Shown: one piece after another, positions 63,687 to 64,000 of the stretch
Numbering within the stretch: the first letter of the stretch is position 1
Layout: every line of letters begins with the position of its first letter
Source of the DNA: Rubrobacter marinus
Lineage (GTDB): Bacteria > Actinomycetota > Rubrobacteria > Rubrobacterales > Rubrobacteraceae
Reading direction: 5' to 3'
Assembly (NCBI RefSeq): GCF_011492965.1
Contig: NZ_CP045121.1
Span: forward strand, 2,356,001 to 2,420,000
DNA length: 64,000 nt
Notes under the pieces: generated by a model
Database searches by the model: none
What the model saw: the letters and a program-made list of their open reading frames with translations, nothing else
Told to the model about the DNA's origin: nothing
Program-made: the position numbers and the translations under genes

Positions 63687-64000
63687 GCGAGGAGATGGTA
63701 GCGGCGGGCAGCGCCACGCGAGTGCTCCTGGCCGACGACCACCGGCTGTTCCGGGAGGGCGTCGCGAGCCTCTTAGAGCGAGCCGACGACGTCGAGCTTG
63801 TAGGCGAATCCGCCACGGGCGAGGAGGCGGTGCATCTCGCCGAGGAGCTGGCCGCCGACGTGGTGCTCATGGACATAAAGATGCCCGGCATGGACGGCAT
63901 CGAGGCCACGAGGACCATCGTGGGGCGAAGCCCGCACGTGGGCGTCATCGTGGTGACCATGTTCGAGGACGACGAGTCGGTCTTCGCGGCGCTCAAGGCG
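63683..64000 (+). CDS. NarL/LuxR-type response regulator, 5' part
   Basis: The first 106 codons of a receiver domain, cut by the window end. TTG 63683 overlaps the kinase stop (TTGA); ATG 63695 is the alternative. Receiver residues: acidic pair in VLLADDHRLFREGVASLLER, phospho-acceptor Asp in VVLMDIKMPGMDGIEA, and Thr in VIVVTMFEDDESVFAALK. These are typical of NarL/DegU regulators, so a C-terminal LuxR HTH is expected outside the window. Partner of the upstream sensor kinase. Confidence 0.85.
   Translation, partial: MSEEMVAAGSATRVLLADDHRLFREGVASLLERADDVELVGESATGEEAVHLAEELAADVVLMDIKMPGMDGIEATRTIVGRSPHVGVIVVTMFEDDESVFAALKA

Noticed and set aside
1..64000. Programmed ribosomal frameshifting as an explanation of the broken frames
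   Set aside because: Too many sites, no slippery heptamer with a downstream structure common to them, and unrelated housekeeping genes are affected.
1..64000. CRISPR arrays, insertion sequences, prophage or integrative elements
   Set aside because: No regularly spaced repeats, transposase, integrase or phage structural motifs were seen on either strand.

Overview
The window is GC-rich DNA of an actinomycete, most like Rubrobacter or a close relative. Pointers are the very high GC, frequent GTG/TTG starts, polyphosphate glucokinase, two Fur-family regulators, a lone mreB, an EfeO-EfeB iron module and a run of genes in the same order as the mycobacterial mymA-lipR-sadH operon. The genus is inferred from gene content and style, not from a marker gene. 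No rRNA, tRNA, CRISPR array, insertion sequence or prophage gene was recognised.

Layout. 0-9 kb: tail of a metallo-beta-lactamase-fold hydrolase, Fur-like regulator 1, small membrane proteins, an MMPL exporter, an esterase, an MFS carrier and SppA, then Fur-like regulator 2. 9-22 kb: a long coiled-coil protein, a HELAH metalloprotease, DinG- and RecQ-type helicases, DJ-1/PfpI, PgsA, NDH-2, YjbQ and a MIP18/SufT-like protein. 22.6-22.8 kb: a non-coding patch with three DnaA-box-like sequences. 22.9-28.4 kb: a tightly packed minus-strand run of large membrane proteins (TPM, DUF2339-like, DUF4173-like). 28.5-31.7 kb: MFS, Nudix, MreB. 31.7-40.7 kb: two PAS-GGDEF-EAL cyclic-di-GMP proteins flanking a monooxygenase-lipase-SDR trio. 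40.8-44.9 kb: a four-gene envelope-glycan operon (epimerase, UPF0104 flippase-like protein, membrane phosphatase-superfamily enzyme, GT2). 45-48 kb: a broken gamma-glutamylcyclotransferase-like gene and a GT39 transferase. 48-54.2 kb: an iron-uptake operon, ferric ABC transporter plus EfeO and EfeB. 54.2-60.4 kb: polyphosphate glucokinase, GT2, FolE, HAD, MATE and an M29 aminopeptidase. 60.7-64 kb: a membrane protein and a NarL-type two-component pair, the regulator cut by the window end.

Two signals stand out. First, the iron-uptake operon and the envelope-glycan operon both have a promoter whose 17-bp spacer is a Fur-type palindrome (perfect at 44970-44986, imperfect at 48028-48044), so one metal-sensing repressor probably controls both. 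Second, about 19 genes carry frameshifts, about 50 in all by my reading. Every one is of the kind made by losing one base, usually near a run of G or C. They cluster in some genes (about ten in the MATE gene) while multi-kilobase neighbours are clean. This looks like residual sequencing error in the assembly rather than mass gene decay, so frameshifted genes below are described as the protein they would encode if repaired.
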